From contig NZ_AZXF01000018.1 in the NCBI RefSeq assembly GCF_000515115.1, positions 62,204 through 126,203 of the forward strand: a DNA stretch of 64,000 nt, read 5' to 3'. Made by a program: the position numbers and the translations under genes. The notes beneath the pieces were generated by a model. That model did no database searches and was not told the origin of the DNA. It saw nothing but the letters and a program-made list of their open reading frames with translations. Source of the DNA: Nocardiopsis sp. CNT312. Its GTDB lineage: Bacteria; Actinomycetota; Actinomycetes; Streptosporangiales; Streptosporangiaceae. Numbering within the stretch: the stretch's first letter is position 1; every line of letters begins with the position of its first letter. Shown piece after piece: positions 29,975 to 39,551 of this stretch.

Positions 29975-32506
29975 TCACGTGTAGGGTTCGATCTTCGTCA
30001 TGTCGGTGGCGGGCCTGCCGAGGCCCAGGCCGCGCACGGCCGCCCAGATGTCCTCCTCGCTCTCCTTGAGCAGGCCCCAGTCGGCGAAGAACTCGGTGAG
30101 GTCGAGCCGCGCGGCGACGGACGCCGACCTGACGAAGCACTTCTTGCGCTCGTGGTCGCTCGCCGTACCGCAGTGCTCCTCCCGGACGTGCCTGTGCCAC
30201 TCGGGGAGGAAGTCCTCGCCGAGCCCCAGCCTGAGCTGCTCGAAGAGCGCCATGGTGTCGACCTGGTCCGACCGGAAGCTCTTCTCCGGGCGGGTGCGGC
30301 TCAGGTAGGACTGGGTGGCGCTCCACCGCCGCGGGAGTTCGTCCGTGTACTCGTTGCGGTGCTTGCGGCCGACGGCGAGGGAGTACAGGTTGACCGACAC
30401 CTCGATGATCCCCTCGGGGCCACCGTAGGTGGTGTCCTGCTGGAAGTGGTGGCCGTACTCGTGGAGCATGACCCACGAGTTCAGCGCCTCCCCGGTGAGC
30501 AGGGCCCTCATGAAGTACCCGTCCGCGGGCCCGTGGGGTAGTCCGATGTATCCGGTGGTCGCGTGCGGGTTGTAGCTGCCGCGCGATTCCACCGCGTAGA
30601 TGCGCAGGCGGGGGCGGGCGTGGACGGCTGAGGAGCCGTCGAGGCCGCTGATGTCCTCCTGGATGGACACCAGTTCGTCGTGGGCGGCGAGCGTCTTGCC
30701 CGGGTCGGCTCCCTCGACGGCGCGCGCGGTGGGCAGGAGCGCGGCGACAACGACGGAGTCGCTGACCATCTCGACTTCGGGGGTCCTCGACGATGCGAGC
30801 ATGGTGTGCCACTGGTCGGCCGAGGTCCGCCCCTGCACGAAGTAGGGGACGGGCTGCGCGTTGCCGCTCACGGTCATCCACACCGCGTCCCCGTCTCCGG
30901 ACTCCGTGGTGTGGCGGATGTGGAGGGTGCCACCGTAGGGGTCCGCGATCTTGTTGTCACCGGGCTTGAGCGGGGTCGCGCGCATGCCGGGGCTCTGCCG
31001 GTCCGGGTCGTCCCTGTCCGCGAGCCCCTGGGTGCCGATCAGGGCCTCCATACGCGACGCGCCGCCGTAGACGGTGATGGTGATCCCCTGGCCCGCCGGT
31101 ACGTAGTAGCCGGTCGGCTGGTAGTCGGCGTAGTAGAGGCGCTGCTGGAGCCTCCTGCGCTCCGCTGCGGCCGTAGGGGACGGTTCGATCTCCAGGATGC
31201 GGGGCTGCGGGAAGTCGACGGTCGCCTCGACCTCGTCGAAGGTCCGGCTGCCGTCGTGGACGCGTAGGCGCAGGGTGTCCTTGTTCCACATGTAGGTGGG
31301 GGGCACGTTCGGGTTGAGGAACGAACCGCCCTGCTGGAAGTCACCGATACTCGCCCACCTGCCGTCCGGCCACTGCGCCTGGAGACGCGCACCCTCCGGC
31401 CCGCCGTGCGCACTCACCCGCAGCTTCCCCTCGGTGTCCCACACCGCCGACACCTCGGCCAGCGGGGGGCGCACCCTGATCTCCTGGTGGGGCGGGAGGG
31501 AGAGCCCGTCACGGTGAAGGCGCAGGCGCAGGGTGTCCTTGTTCCACATGTAGGTGGGGGGCACGTTCGGATTGAGGAACGAACCGCCCTGCTGGAAGTC
31601 ACCGATACTCGCCCACCTGCCGTCCGGCCACTGCGCTTGGAGACGCGCACCCTCCGGCCCGCCGTGCGCACTCACCCGCAGCTTCCCCTCGGTGTCCCAC
31701 ACCGCCGACACGGTGAGCACGGCCACCGTGACCTCCTGGACGGCGGAGGCCTGTCCGTTCTTGTGGACGCGCAGGCGCAGGGTGTCCTCGTCCCACATGC
31801 AGGTGGGGGGCACGTTCGGATTGAGGAACGAACCGCCCTGCTGGAAGTCACCGATACTCGCCCACCTGCCGTCCGGCCACTGCGCTTCGAGGTAGGCGAC
31901 GTCCGGTCCCCCGGGGGCGCTCACCCACAGCTTCCCCTCGAACGTCCACGCGGCCCACACCTCGGCCAGCGGGGGGCGCACCGTGACCTCCCGGTGGGGC
32001 GGGAAGGAGAGCCCGTCACGGTGGACGCGCAGGCGCAGGGTGTCCTCGTCCCACATGTAGCTGGGCGGAACACTGGGGTTGAGGAACGAGCCGCCCCGCT
32101 GGAAGTCACCGATACTCGCCCACGTCCCATCCGGCCACTGCGCCTGGAGACGCGCGCCCTCCGGCCCGCCGTGCGCACTCACCCATACGCCGCCCTCGAA
32201 CATCCATGCGGGCGAAACCACGAGCGCGGGGCTCACCACGATCTTCTGGATCTCGGAGGACTGTCCGTTCTTGTGGACGCGCAGGATCAGGAGGTCCTTC
32301 TCCCACATGTAGCTGGGTGGCACGTTCGGGTTGAGGAACGAACCGTCCCGCTGGAAGTCACCGATACTCGCCCACGTCCCATCCGGCCACTGCGCCTGGA
32401 GCTGCGCGCCCTCCGGCCCGCCGTGGGCGGTCACCCACAGTTTCCCTTCGGGGGTCCATTCGGACCACACCTCATCGACGCGGGGCTGCGAACTGTCGGG
32501 GGCCAT
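29975..32506 (-). CDS. M60-type (enhancin/SslE-like) metalloprotease with five N-terminal repeats
   Basis: An 843-residue protein. Residues about 10-432 are five tandem 82-86-residue repeats with the motif QAQWPDGxWASIGDF and a SFLNPNVPP...MW block. Residues 455-560 (TGYYVPAGQGITITVYGG) match the N-terminal part of the peptidase M60 domain. The zinc site is HEYGHHF (His682-Glu683-His686) followed by GPEGIIEVSVN with Glu702 as likely third ligand. M60 enzymes cleave mucin-type glycoproteins. There is no signal peptide after the ATG at 32506, so export would need another route. The repeats are presumably beta-sandwich binding modules. Confidence 0.82.
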   Translation of the reverse strand: MAPDSSQPRVDEVWSEWTPEGKLWVTAHGGPEGAQLQAQWPDGTWASIGDFQRDGSFLNPNVPPSYMWEKDLLILRVHKNGQSSEIQKIVVSPALVVSPAWMFEGGVWVSAHGGPEGARLQAQWPDGTWASIGDFQRGGSFLNPSVPPSYMWDEDTLRLRVHRDGLSFPPHREVTVRPPLAEVWAAWTFEGKLWVSAPGGPDVAYLEAQWPDGRWASIGDFQQGGSFLNPNVPPTCMWDEDTLRLRVHKNGQASAVQEVTVAVLTVSAVWDTEGKLRVSAHGGPEGARLQAQWPDGRWASIGDFQQGGSFLNPNVPPTYMWNKDTLRLRLHRDGLSLPPHQEIRVRPPLAEVSAVWDTEGKLRVSAHGGPEGARLQAQWPDGRWASIGDFQQGGSFLNPNVPPTYMWNKDTLRLRVHDGSRTFDEVEATVDFPQPRILEIEPSPTAAAERRRLQQRLYYADYQPTGYYVPAGQGITITVYGGASRMEALIGTQGLADRDDPDRQSPGMRATPLKPGDNKIADPYGGTLHIRHTTESGDGDAVWMTVSGNAQPVPYFVQGRTSADQWHTMLASSRTPEVEMVSDSVVVAALLPTARAVEGADPGKTLAAHDELVSIQEDISGLDGSSAVHARPRLRIYAVESRGSYNPHATTGYIGLPHGPADGYFMRALLTGEALNSWVMLHEYGHHFQQDTTYGGPEGIIEVSVNLYSLAVGRKHRNEYTDELPRRWSATQSYLSRTRPEKSFRSDQVDTMALFEQLRLGLGEDFLPEWHRHVREEHCGTASDHERKKCFVRSASVAARLDLTEFFADWGLLKESEEDIWAAVRGLGLGRPATDMTKIEPYT
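31211..32479 (-). repeat. five in-gene tandem repeats of about 250 bp
   Basis: The DNA behind protein residues 10-432. The three repeats nearest the catalytic domain share long identical stretches, for example the segments encoding WASIGDFQQGGSFLNPNVPP near 31300-31380, 31550-31620 and 31800-31870, indicating recent duplication or gene conversion. The two N-terminal copies are more diverged. Confidence 0.9.
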
Positions 32507-33177
32507 GAAGCCACCACCTTTGCACGAAGAAACACAACGGAATTGCGAAACCGCAGATCAGGAGATCTTGAAGTACACCGCAGACAACAGGCGGAGTCCC
32601 CTGAAGCAAAACACCGGAACATCAGGAGATTAAACAACTAACGAAAGAAGGGGAACGGATCATGCACCCGGACCCTCCCCCCGAGCGAAAAACCCCGAAA
32701 ACAGAACCGACGAAAATAAACCGCCGATGCGGCCGGACTGCCGACCCGGTTCGAAGACTAGACCCGACCCGGGATCGATTCAATAGAGCCGCCGAAAGTT
32801 GATGCCCGAATGAACAGAGCGCACCCGTGATTCTCCAGTGAACCGTGAGACAGCAAAGACCTTCGATGGAAAATGAAAGCGAATCTCCCACCAAAAACCG
32901 GTCAGACGTGATTATCTCTAACCGATCAGACGTTTTGTATCATCCACAACTGATTCCATTGCTGACCGACCCGAAGCATGACGGCGTTCGGCGTCGGCCA
33001 CCGCGCCGCCTCGTCCAGACAGAGGGCGTGCGGCACCGGCGTGCACTCCCCTCAGACTGCTTTCGCTGGGTGGCGGGAGCACGGGCAGAGGTGTCTGCGG
33101 GCCCCGGGGCCGCGGTCGGCGCTGACGCGCCCCGGGCCTTCCGGTCCGTCACCGGATCACGCGCGGCCTCCCCGCAC
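32507..33177. other. 670-nt lower-GC intergenic region
   Basis: Noticeably less GC-rich than the surroundings between about 32520 and 32960, with A-rich stretches. This is compatible with a promoter region for the protease or with foreign DNA. No open frame has a recognisable domain. Confidence 0.5.
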
Positions 33178-33723
33178 CTAAGCGTGCTCGATCTCCGCCA
33201 CGATCCGCTCGCAGAAGGCGAGCAGGTCCCCGGGGTCGCGGCTGGTGGTCACCCCGCGGTCGGTGACGACCTCCTCGTCCACGACCACGGCCCCGGCGTT
33301 GCGCAGGTCGGTGCGCAGACTCGGGTAGGACGTCACCGTGCGCCCCTCGGCCACCCCGGCCTCCAGCAGGGCCCACGGCCCGTGGCAGATCGCGGCGATC
33401 GGCTTACCCCCGTCCGCGAACCCGCGCACGAAACGCATCGCGTCGCCGTCCCTGCGCAGGTGGTCGGGGCTGACGGTCCCGCCCGGCACCACCAGGGCGT
33501 CGAAGTCGTCCGCTCCCGCCTCCGAGACCCGCCGGTCCACTGTGAAGCGGTCGGCGGGCTCGATGTCGCCGTTCATCGCCTGGATGGTCCCTTCGCGCAG
33601 CGAGACCAGCTCCGTCCGTGCGCCCCTCTCCTCCAGAGCCCTCCTCGGCTCGACGAGTTCGACCTGTTCCACTCCGTCCGCCGCCAGGATCGCGACCCGG
33701 CGGCCCGTGAGCACGGCAGCCAT
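33178..33723 (-). CDS. PfpI/DJ-1 family protein (YhbO-like)
   Basis: A 181-residue DJ-1/PfpI superfamily protein: RRVAILAADGVEQVELVEPR at the start, DALVVPGGTVSPDHLR, and the nucleophile elbow AICHGPW with the catalytic cysteine. The family contains stress-related deglycase/glyoxalase-like and protease-like members. The ATG at 33723 follows GGGGGAGG; the extra 21 codons upstream are poorer. It appears to be a lone gene, flanked by an IS remnant. Confidence 0.87.
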   Translation of the reverse strand: MAAVLTGRRVAILAADGVEQVELVEPRRALEERGARTELVSLREGTIQAMNGDIEPADRFTVDRRVSEAGADDFDALVVPGGTVSPDHLRRDGDAMRFVRGFADGGKPIAAICHGPWALLEAGVAEGRTVTSYPSLRTDLRNAGAVVVDEEVVTDRGVTTSRDPGDLLAFCERIVAEIEHA

Positions 33724-33889
33724 GACCTCCCCCTCGTCTCCACTCGCGGACACCGCGGCGGACGCCGCACAGGAAGCCCTACCCACCTCCCGGTCTCCCC
33801 CACCCGGTGGACACGCTCCCCCTGGGAAACACGAACTTTGCCCACGCCCCTCCGCGGAGGACGGTCGGACCGGGAACCGTGGTCCGGGG

Positions 33890-34078
33890 GCGTCTCCATG
33901 AAGTTGTCAAGCCGCCCGTGGGGCCGGTGGAGCCGAGGGGGAACACCCGCCCGTCCCGCAGCAGCGCCCACACCACGCTCACCCGACGCCCTGCCAGAGC
34001 GATCACCGCCTGGACACACTTGAGCGCCCCGGCCCGTTCGCGGTGGGCGACGACGCGGACGTACTCCGGGCTCAGGCC
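33890..34078 (-). pseudogene. IS110-family transposase, C-terminal remnant
   Basis: After an in-frame stop at 34081 the minus strand reads ...AHRERAGALKCVQAVIAL then AGRRVSVVWALLRDGRVF, the characteristic C-terminal end of IS110/IS116/IS902 transposases. The N-terminal two thirds, including the DEDD catalytic part, are absent. It is a relic with no active element around it. Confidence 0.6.
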
Positions 34079-34299
34079 TTACTGGGTCCACGCCGAGCGG
34101 GGCTCACCGGCCCACCCGGCGTCGCCGGGTACGGCATCCTCGGCGGACAGCAGTTCCTTCGCCGAGAGGACGCCGCTGCTGCGGAGCACCGTCTGCTGGA
34201 GTCACTGCTGGGCCTCCAGCGCGGCGACGCGCTCCTCGAAGGAGCCCGCCTCCAGCCAGCGGGCCGGGTCCGGGGCGGCGCGAAACGTCCGCGGACTGC

Positions 34300-34436
34300 C
34301 CCGTTCGCAGGCCGCGGGCGACGAGGGCACGGGCGATCCGGTCGGTGCACTCGTCCGGTTCCCCGTACGTCAGGCTCCCCACACCGTCGGCGATCGCCTC
34401 CGCGGTGACGGCGCCGGTGGTCCGGACGTGTCCGTC
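34300..34436 (-). pseudogene. possible adenylation-domain N-terminal remnant
   Basis: One minus-strand frame reads AVTAEAIADGVGSLTYGEP then DECTDRIARALVARGLRTGQ, which resembles the first helices of an AMP-binding enzyme (TYxELDxRxxRxARAL). It then loses sense, with no downstream A-domain motifs. It lies in a scrambled stretch (33.8-34.5 kb) together with the IS110 relic. Confidence 0.35.
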
Positions 34437-34487
34437 GGCAGCATTGCCCCTGCTTCCTCCCGGATCTGTTCGGCTTCGCTCATCCGG

Positions 34488-36791
34488 TCAGCTCTGCTCC
34501 TTGGCCAGATACCGTCCGGTCAGGCTGTCCTGGTCGGCGGCCAGATCCTCCGGCCGTCCGGTGAAGACGACGCTGCCGCCGTCATGGCCCGCCCCCGGGC
34601 CGAGGTCGACCACCCAGTCGGCGAGCCGCACGACGTCGAGGTCGTGTTCGATGACGATCACCGTGTTGCCCGCGTCGATGATCCGGTGGAAGAGGGCGAC
34701 CAGGTTGCGTACGTCGGCCATGTGCAGTCCGGAGGTCGGTTCGTCGAAGACGAAGATCCGCCCGTTGTCGGTGAGCCGACTCGCAAGCTTCACACGCTGC
34801 CGCTCGCCGCCGGAGAGTTCGGACAGCGACCGGCCGAGGGTCAGGTAGCCCAGCCCCACGTCCACGAAGGCGTTCAGCCGCTCCCTGACCACACCGCCGA
34901 TCTGCTCGACGGCCTCCTCCACGGTCGTCTCCAGCAGCTCGGTGACCGTGCGGCCGTACAACCGGTACTGCAACGCGTCGGGGTGGTAGCGGCTGCCCCC
35001 GCACGTTTCGCACGTGACCGTGACGGGGTCGAGGTAGGCCATGTCACTGGTCACGGTGCCACGCCCCCTGCAGGTCGGGCAGGCCCCCTCGGCGTTGAAG
35101 CTGAACAGTCCGGGTTTGACCCGGTGCACGCGCGCGAATTCGCGGCGGATGTGGTCCCAGACCTTGGCGTAGGTCGCGGGGGTCGAGCGGGGGTTGATGC
35201 CGACCGCGCTCTGGTCGATGACGACGACGCCGGGGTGCTGCCGGGGCAGCACCTGCGTGGTCAGCGAGCTCTTCCCCGACCCTGCGACCCCGGTCACGGC
35301 GGTGAGGACACCGAGGGGGAAGTCGACATCGACGTCGCGCAGGTTGTGCAGACGGGCCGACCGGACCGGAAGGTGGGAGTCGAAGCGGCGCGCCCTGGAC
35401 GGCGGGAGCTGCTCGCGCAGCCCTCTGCCTGTGGCGGTGCCGCTCGCAGCGAGTTCGGTCGGCGTTCCCTCGAACACCACCGATCCGCCGTGTTTGCCCG
35501 CGCCGGGACCGATGTCGATCACGTGGTCGGCGGCTTCGATGACCGCGCGGTTGTGCTCAACCACGAGGACGATGTTGCCCTTGTCCCGCAACTGGTACAG
35601 CAGCGCGACCAGCCGTTCGACATCACGCGGGTGCAGGCCGGTGGTGGGTTCGTCGAACACGTAGGTCATGCCGGTCAGACTCGACCCGAGGTGGCGTACG
35701 GTCTTGAGCCGCTGCCCCTCGCCGCCGCTGAGGGTGAGGGAGGAGCGGTCGAGGGAGAGGTAACCGAGCCCGACCGTCTCCATGCGCCGCAGCGCGGCGA
35801 TCGGGGGCGCCAGAAGTGAGGCGTCGCCGATCGCGGCTTCCATCGCGACGAGCGTGTCCAGCAGTTCGGTCACCTGCATCGCCGACAGGTCGGCGATGTT
35901 GTGTCCGTCGATGCGTGAGTCAAGGACCGCCGGGGAGAGCCGTGTGCCCCCGCAGGCGGAGCAGACCGCCATGTCGACGACCTTCTCGACGTGCTTGCGC
36001 TCCTTGGCCTTGAGCGAGTCCAGGCCGGGCTTGATGAACCGCCGTGTGAACCGGTCCACTAGCCCCTCGTAGTCGTTCACCGCGACGTTGCCGAGGTCGT
36101 CGAGCCGATCGGTCCGGAAACCGCCGCCGTGCAGCAGCAGCTCCAGTTTCTCCTCTGAGTACTCCTCCAGCGGGAGGTCGGCGTCGAACAATGGCTCGCC
36201 GAGGCGGGGACTGGGCTGCTCGACGTGGAAGTGGGCGGTCGCGTAGCGCTTCCAGTAGTTCGTGCCGACCGCGAAGTTGGGGTGCCGGATCGCTCCCCCG
36301 TTCAGTGACTTGGACCGGTCCAGCAGCCGGTCGATGTCCAGGCTCATCACCTGGCCGAGCCCCTCGCACTCGGGGCACATTCCCTCCGGTGCGTTGAACG
36401 AGTAGGCGGTCGACTCGCCCGCGCTCGGACTTCCGTGCCGGGAGAACAGGACACGCAGCATCGGCTGAACCTCGGTGAGGGTGCCGACCGTGGAGCGCGC
36501 GTTGCGGCCCAGGGCGCGCTGATCGACGACGATGGCCGGTGCGAGGTTCTCGATGTATTCGAAATCAGGGCGCTCGAACTTCGGCAACCGGTTCCGAATG
36601 AAAAGCGGGAAGACCTCGTTGAGCTGCCTCTGTGATTCTTTGGCGATCGTCTCGAAGACCAGTGACGACTTTCCCGATCCGGATACTCCGGTGACCACTG
36701 TCAGCGCCGGTGAGGGAACACTCACGGTGACACCGTTCAGGTTGTTGGCACGGGCACCGTGGACAACGAGTGACGGCCTCGCACTGTTCAC
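34488..36791 (-). CDS. UvrA-like ABC protein (DrrC/UvrA2-type drug resistance)
   Basis: About 767 residues, shorter than true UvrA (about 950). Two ABC modules: Walker A GVSGSGKSSL and GVAGSGKSSL, signatures LTLSGGEGQRLK and LSELSGGERQRVK, and CxxC zinc modules (CPECEGLG, CSACGG; CPTCRGRG, CETCGG). The shorter length fits UvrA2/DrrC proteins, which lack the UvrB-interaction domain and protect producers from DNA-binding drugs such as daunorubicin. GTG 36791 has AGAAGG 9 nt upstream and is preferred to TTG 36800. It may give self-resistance to the nearby cluster product, but no direct link is visible. Confidence 0.85.
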   Translation of the reverse strand: MNSARPSLVVHGARANNLNGVTVSVPSPALTVVTGVSGSGKSSLVFETIAKESQRQLNEVFPLFIRNRLPKFERPDFEYIENLAPAIVVDQRALGRNARSTVGTLTEVQPMLRVLFSRHGSPSAGESTAYSFNAPEGMCPECEGLGQVMSLDIDRLLDRSKSLNGGAIRHPNFAVGTNYWKRYATAHFHVEQPSPRLGEPLFDADLPLEEYSEEKLELLLHGGGFRTDRLDDLGNVAVNDYEGLVDRFTRRFIKPGLDSLKAKERKHVEKVVDMAVCSACGGTRLSPAVLDSRIDGHNIADLSAMQVTELLDTLVAMEAAIGDASLLAPPIAALRRMETVGLGYLSLDRSSLTLSGGEGQRLKTVRHLGSSLTGMTYVFDEPTTGLHPRDVERLVALLYQLRDKGNIVLVVEHNRAVIEAADHVIDIGPGAGKHGGSVVFEGTPTELAASGTATGRGLREQLPPSRARRFDSHLPVRSARLHNLRDVDVDFPLGVLTAVTGVAGSGKSSLTTQVLPRQHPGVVVIDQSAVGINPRSTPATYAKVWDHIRREFARVHRVKPGLFSFNAEGACPTCRGRGTVTSDMAYLDPVTVTCETCGGSRYHPDALQYRLYGRTVTELLETTVEEAVEQIGGVVRERLNAFVDVGLGYLTLGRSLSELSGGERQRVKLASRLTDNGRIFVFDEPTSGLHMADVRNLVALFHRIIDAGNTVIVIEHDLDVVRLADWVVDLGPGAGHDGGSVVFTGRPEDLAADQDSLTGRYLAKEQS

Positions 36792-36888
36792 CGTTTCCAA
36801 CCTTCTTCCATGGATTCTGCTTGTTCGTTTACGGGCCCGGCGGCCCTCACAGTTCCGGTGGCTCCGGGCAGGGCTGTCACGGCACGGA

Positions 36889-37368
36889 TCACGTCCCGCC
36901 GCCCCCGAAGCGTCCTCCTCGCGTCAAGAGGCTGGCCGAGAAACGGCTCAGCGGAAGGTCGAAGACATCGCCGACCCGGGCGAACCAGTCAGCGCTGGCC
37001 CTGCCGAGCCTCTGAAACCGCTCGACGGCCGGCCGACGGGTCTCCTCGTACCCGGAAAGCGCCTGGGTGAGACCGCTGGCGCTCCCCAGGATTTCCACTC
37101 AAACCAAGGCATCTTCGAAAACCATGTGCACACCACCGCCGATCGAGTAATGAACCGTATGCATCGAGCCGCCGACCAGTGGAATGTTACTGCGGGGCCA
37201 TGGTCGTGTCGTCCGTTTTCGGAATCTCCGCCAGGTGGAGTTGTCCCGCAGCGGATCAGGGTGTACAGGAAGACCGAAAAGAGCTGTAAGGCCGGTCGGC
37301 GTGAGCACCGTCCGGCCTTCGACGAGAAAAGTGCTGGCACTGCCGCTGAATGGATACGCGTGCGCCAT
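36889..37368 (-). pseudogene. FAD monooxygenase remnant (salicylyl-/anthraniloyl-CoA hydroxylase type)
   Basis: The minus strand encodes AYPFSGSASTFLVE, then RRFRKRTTRPWP, then MHTVHYSIGGGVHMVFEDAL, corresponding to the STFIVE, WxRF and GDAAHTAHFSIGSGTK..EDA landmarks of class A flavin monooxygenases acting on aryl-CoA. A TGA at 37101-37099 interrupts the frame, which then continues with LTQALSGYEETRRPAVERFQ and a DWFARVGD segment to 36889. The N-terminal FAD-binding part is absent. Both the stop and the truncation show decay. The 36792-36888 gap holds nothing else. Confidence 0.6.
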
Positions 37369-37448
37369 GTAACAGTCGTCGGCCGTCGATTCGGCCAGGA
37401 AGGTCAGTGGACCGGGGGCCTGGTCGCCTCCGGCGTGTGCGTACCCCG

Positions 37449-37775
37449 TCAGCGGTCAGGAGCCTTTGCGGACGGCTGCCTCTGGTGACCGCCGCGGCAC
37501 AGGAGGACGCCCCGGGTGCGGGTCTGCTCGCTGTCACGGGCGTCGTCCAGCAGGAACAGGATGCGCCTACCGGCCAGGAGGCTGTGGTAGAGGCCGTACT
37601 CGGCCTCGGCACCGGCCGGTTTCGCGTGAAGCACCGGCGCGGCCAAGAGAGTGCGCAATTTCGACGGCCCCGGTGCGGCGACGAAGGGGGAAGGGACACG
37701 CACAGGACCGAGAAGGCCGAAAACAGACCCACAAGACCTTCCCAAGGAACCAGATCCCGGATCTGATCCCCTCAT
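37449..37775 (-). pseudogene. AfsR/SARP-type regulator remnant with internal deletion
   Basis: The frame reads VFGLLGPVRVPSPF... and LRTLLAAPVLHAKPA, the start of a SARP DNA-binding domain, then jumps directly to LYHSLLAGRRILFLLDDARDSEQ, which is the Walker-B region of an AfsR NB-ARC domain. Several hundred residues that should lie between are missing, and the C-terminal part is lost. It is a collapsed pseudogene. 37776-37986 shows nothing further. Confidence 0.5.
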
Positions 37776-37986
37776 CCCGCTGCCTGATTTCCGTGAAATC
37801 CCTCTCAGTAAGTGGCCACCGCACCATGTACACGCGAACAGAACGGGTTTCGGGAACGGCCCCCCGGCCCGGAGCCCGGGACCTGGCGGCCCCCGATCCT
37901 GTACCGCACTGGGTCGGGCCGAGGTGCGTATCGCGCGACAACGCGGCCCGGTGCGAATTTACTGCGGCACGGTCGCCGATCGGGGG

Positions 37987-38271
37987 TCAGAAGGGGTCAA
38001 TGGGCCTCATGGTAATATCGTCCAACACGACCCACGACCCCAGCTGCGGTATCCCACGGGCGACACTCCCCCACAGGCGCAGAACGGCCCCCGTCGCACC
38101 GTCCCCGATATCCTCGTGGAGGAAGAAAACGAGTTCCGCCCGTTCGGAGCACATTTCGACGTAGAGGTGCTCCAGCATGTCCTCTGGAACGGAGCGTGCG
38201 TACACCGCCTCCTTGACCCTCCGCGGAGGAAACGGATCGTGAACGAGCAATCGCAGGCACACGATTCTCAT
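37987..38271 (-). CDS. small hypothetical protein
   Basis: A 94-residue frame starting at ATG 38271 with an AGGGGGC 7 nt upstream. The composition is protein-like, with alternating hydrophobic stretches (ELVFFLHEDIGDG, AVLRLWGSVARG, SWVVLDDITM) that suggest a small alpha/beta fold and not a membrane protein. I do not recognise a family. It lies between decayed genes and the LuxR regulator and is transcribed away from the latter. Confidence 0.5.
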   Translation of the reverse strand: MRIVCLRLLVHDPFPPRRVKEAVYARSVPEDMLEHLYVEMCSERAELVFFLHEDIGDGATGAVLRLWGSVARGIPQLGSWVVLDDITMRPIDPF

Positions 38272-38497
38272 CGTATTCGCCCCCTGTTCATCAAGGCACT
38301 ATTACCCCACCTGGGAGATGTGGCGGGGTTGATTCTTACTCCGGACCGACCGTGAAGTCCTCTTGCCGGTAAGCCCAGTGGGCACCACAATTACGACGGG
38401 AGTTCCGAAGGCCGCGTCTTCGTACCGACGTGACGGTGTGTTCGCCGTGTCGCGCGGCTCAGGGGACAGGCGGGGAAGAACCAGCTGAAGGAGGGCC

Positions 38498-39526
38498 GTG
38501 CTCGGATCGATCGGAATCGGTCAAGACGCGGTGAGTGTCTATCGCGCGATGTTCGCCGAACCCCGCGCCGGTGTGAGCGACCTCGGGCACCTCTTGGGCT
38601 GGCCCGTGGAACGCGTGCGGGCGGCGCTCGACGAGCTGGCCCGGTTGTCCCTGGTCCGGCGTTCGTGGGAACAGCCCGAGAAACTGGTCCTGGTACGGCC
38701 CGAATTCGGACTGCAATCGCTGCTGTGGCAGCAGGAGGCCGACCTGCTGGAACGGCAGCAGCAGCTGGCCAACGCACGCTCGGCCATCACCCGGCTGATC
38801 TCCGAGTTCGAGGAGAGCCACCGCATCCGCATCGCCATGGACATCGAGCAGCTCCACGGAATCGACGCGATCAGGCTGCGGATCGAGGAGTTCGCGCACG
38901 AATGCCGCCACTCGGTCTGGACGTTCGCGGACGGAGGCGCGCAGACGCAGGACAACCTGGAGGCGAGCCTTCCCCTGGACCGCATGCTGCTCGAACGAGG
39001 GATCGAACTGCGCGACATCTACCTCGACAGCGTGATGAACGACGCTAAGACGCTCCGGCACATCCTGCGTCTGGCCGACCTCGGCGCCCGGATCCGCACG
39101 GTACCGACCCTGCCCACCAGGATGGTCCTCTTCGACCGCACCATCGCCCTGATCCCCACCGACCCCGACGACTCCGCCGCGAGTGCCCTGGTCCTGCGCG
39201 GTTCCGGCGCCGTCACGGCCCTGCTGTCCCTGTACGAGTACGTGTGGGGCGAGGCCAGTCCGCTGGGATCCCGTGCCCCACGTGGCCGCCACGGCCTGAG
39301 CGCGCAGGAGCAGGCGGTGGTCAACCTGTTGGCGGAGGGCAGCACCGACGAGACCATCGCCCGCAGGCTCGGGGTGTCGGTGCGCACGGCGCGGCGGATC
39401 ACCGCGGACCTCAGTCGACGGCTGGGCGCACGGAGCCGTTTCCAGGCCGGTGTACTCGCGACCGCTCTGGGCTGGATCGATACGTCCTCCCTCGACGGGG
39501 CCACGGAGGGGGAGGACGTGATCTGA
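38498..39526 (+). CDS. LuxR-type regulator with TrmB-like N-terminus
   Basis: A 342-residue transcription factor. Residues about 10-70 look like a TrmB-type winged helix (LGWPVERVRAALDELARLSLV), followed by a helical linker and a ligand/phospholipase-D-like domain. Residues about 265-325 are a LuxR/GerE helix-turn-helix (LSAQEQAVVNLLAEGSTDE then RRLGVSVRTARRITADLSRR). This two-HTH layout is frequent beside actinomycete biosynthetic clusters. GTG 38498 is the start. It is convergent with the SARP gene and probably a pathway regulator of the cluster that begins at 41233. Confidence 0.85.
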   Translation: MLGSIGIGQDAVSVYRAMFAEPRAGVSDLGHLLGWPVERVRAALDELARLSLVRRSWEQPEKLVLVRPEFGLQSLLWQQEADLLERQQQLANARSAITRLISEFEESHRIRIAMDIEQLHGIDAIRLRIEEFAHECRHSVWTFADGGAQTQDNLEASLPLDRMLLERGIELRDIYLDSVMNDAKTLRHILRLADLGARIRTVPTLPTRMVLFDRTIALIPTDPDDSAASALVLRGSGAVTALLSLYEYVWGEASPLGSRAPRGRHGLSAQEQAVVNLLAEGSTDETIARRLGVSVRTARRITADLSRRLGARSRFQAGVLATALGWIDTSSLDGATEGEDVI

Positions 39527-39551
39527 ACGCCGGATGGCCCCGCCGCGGGGT

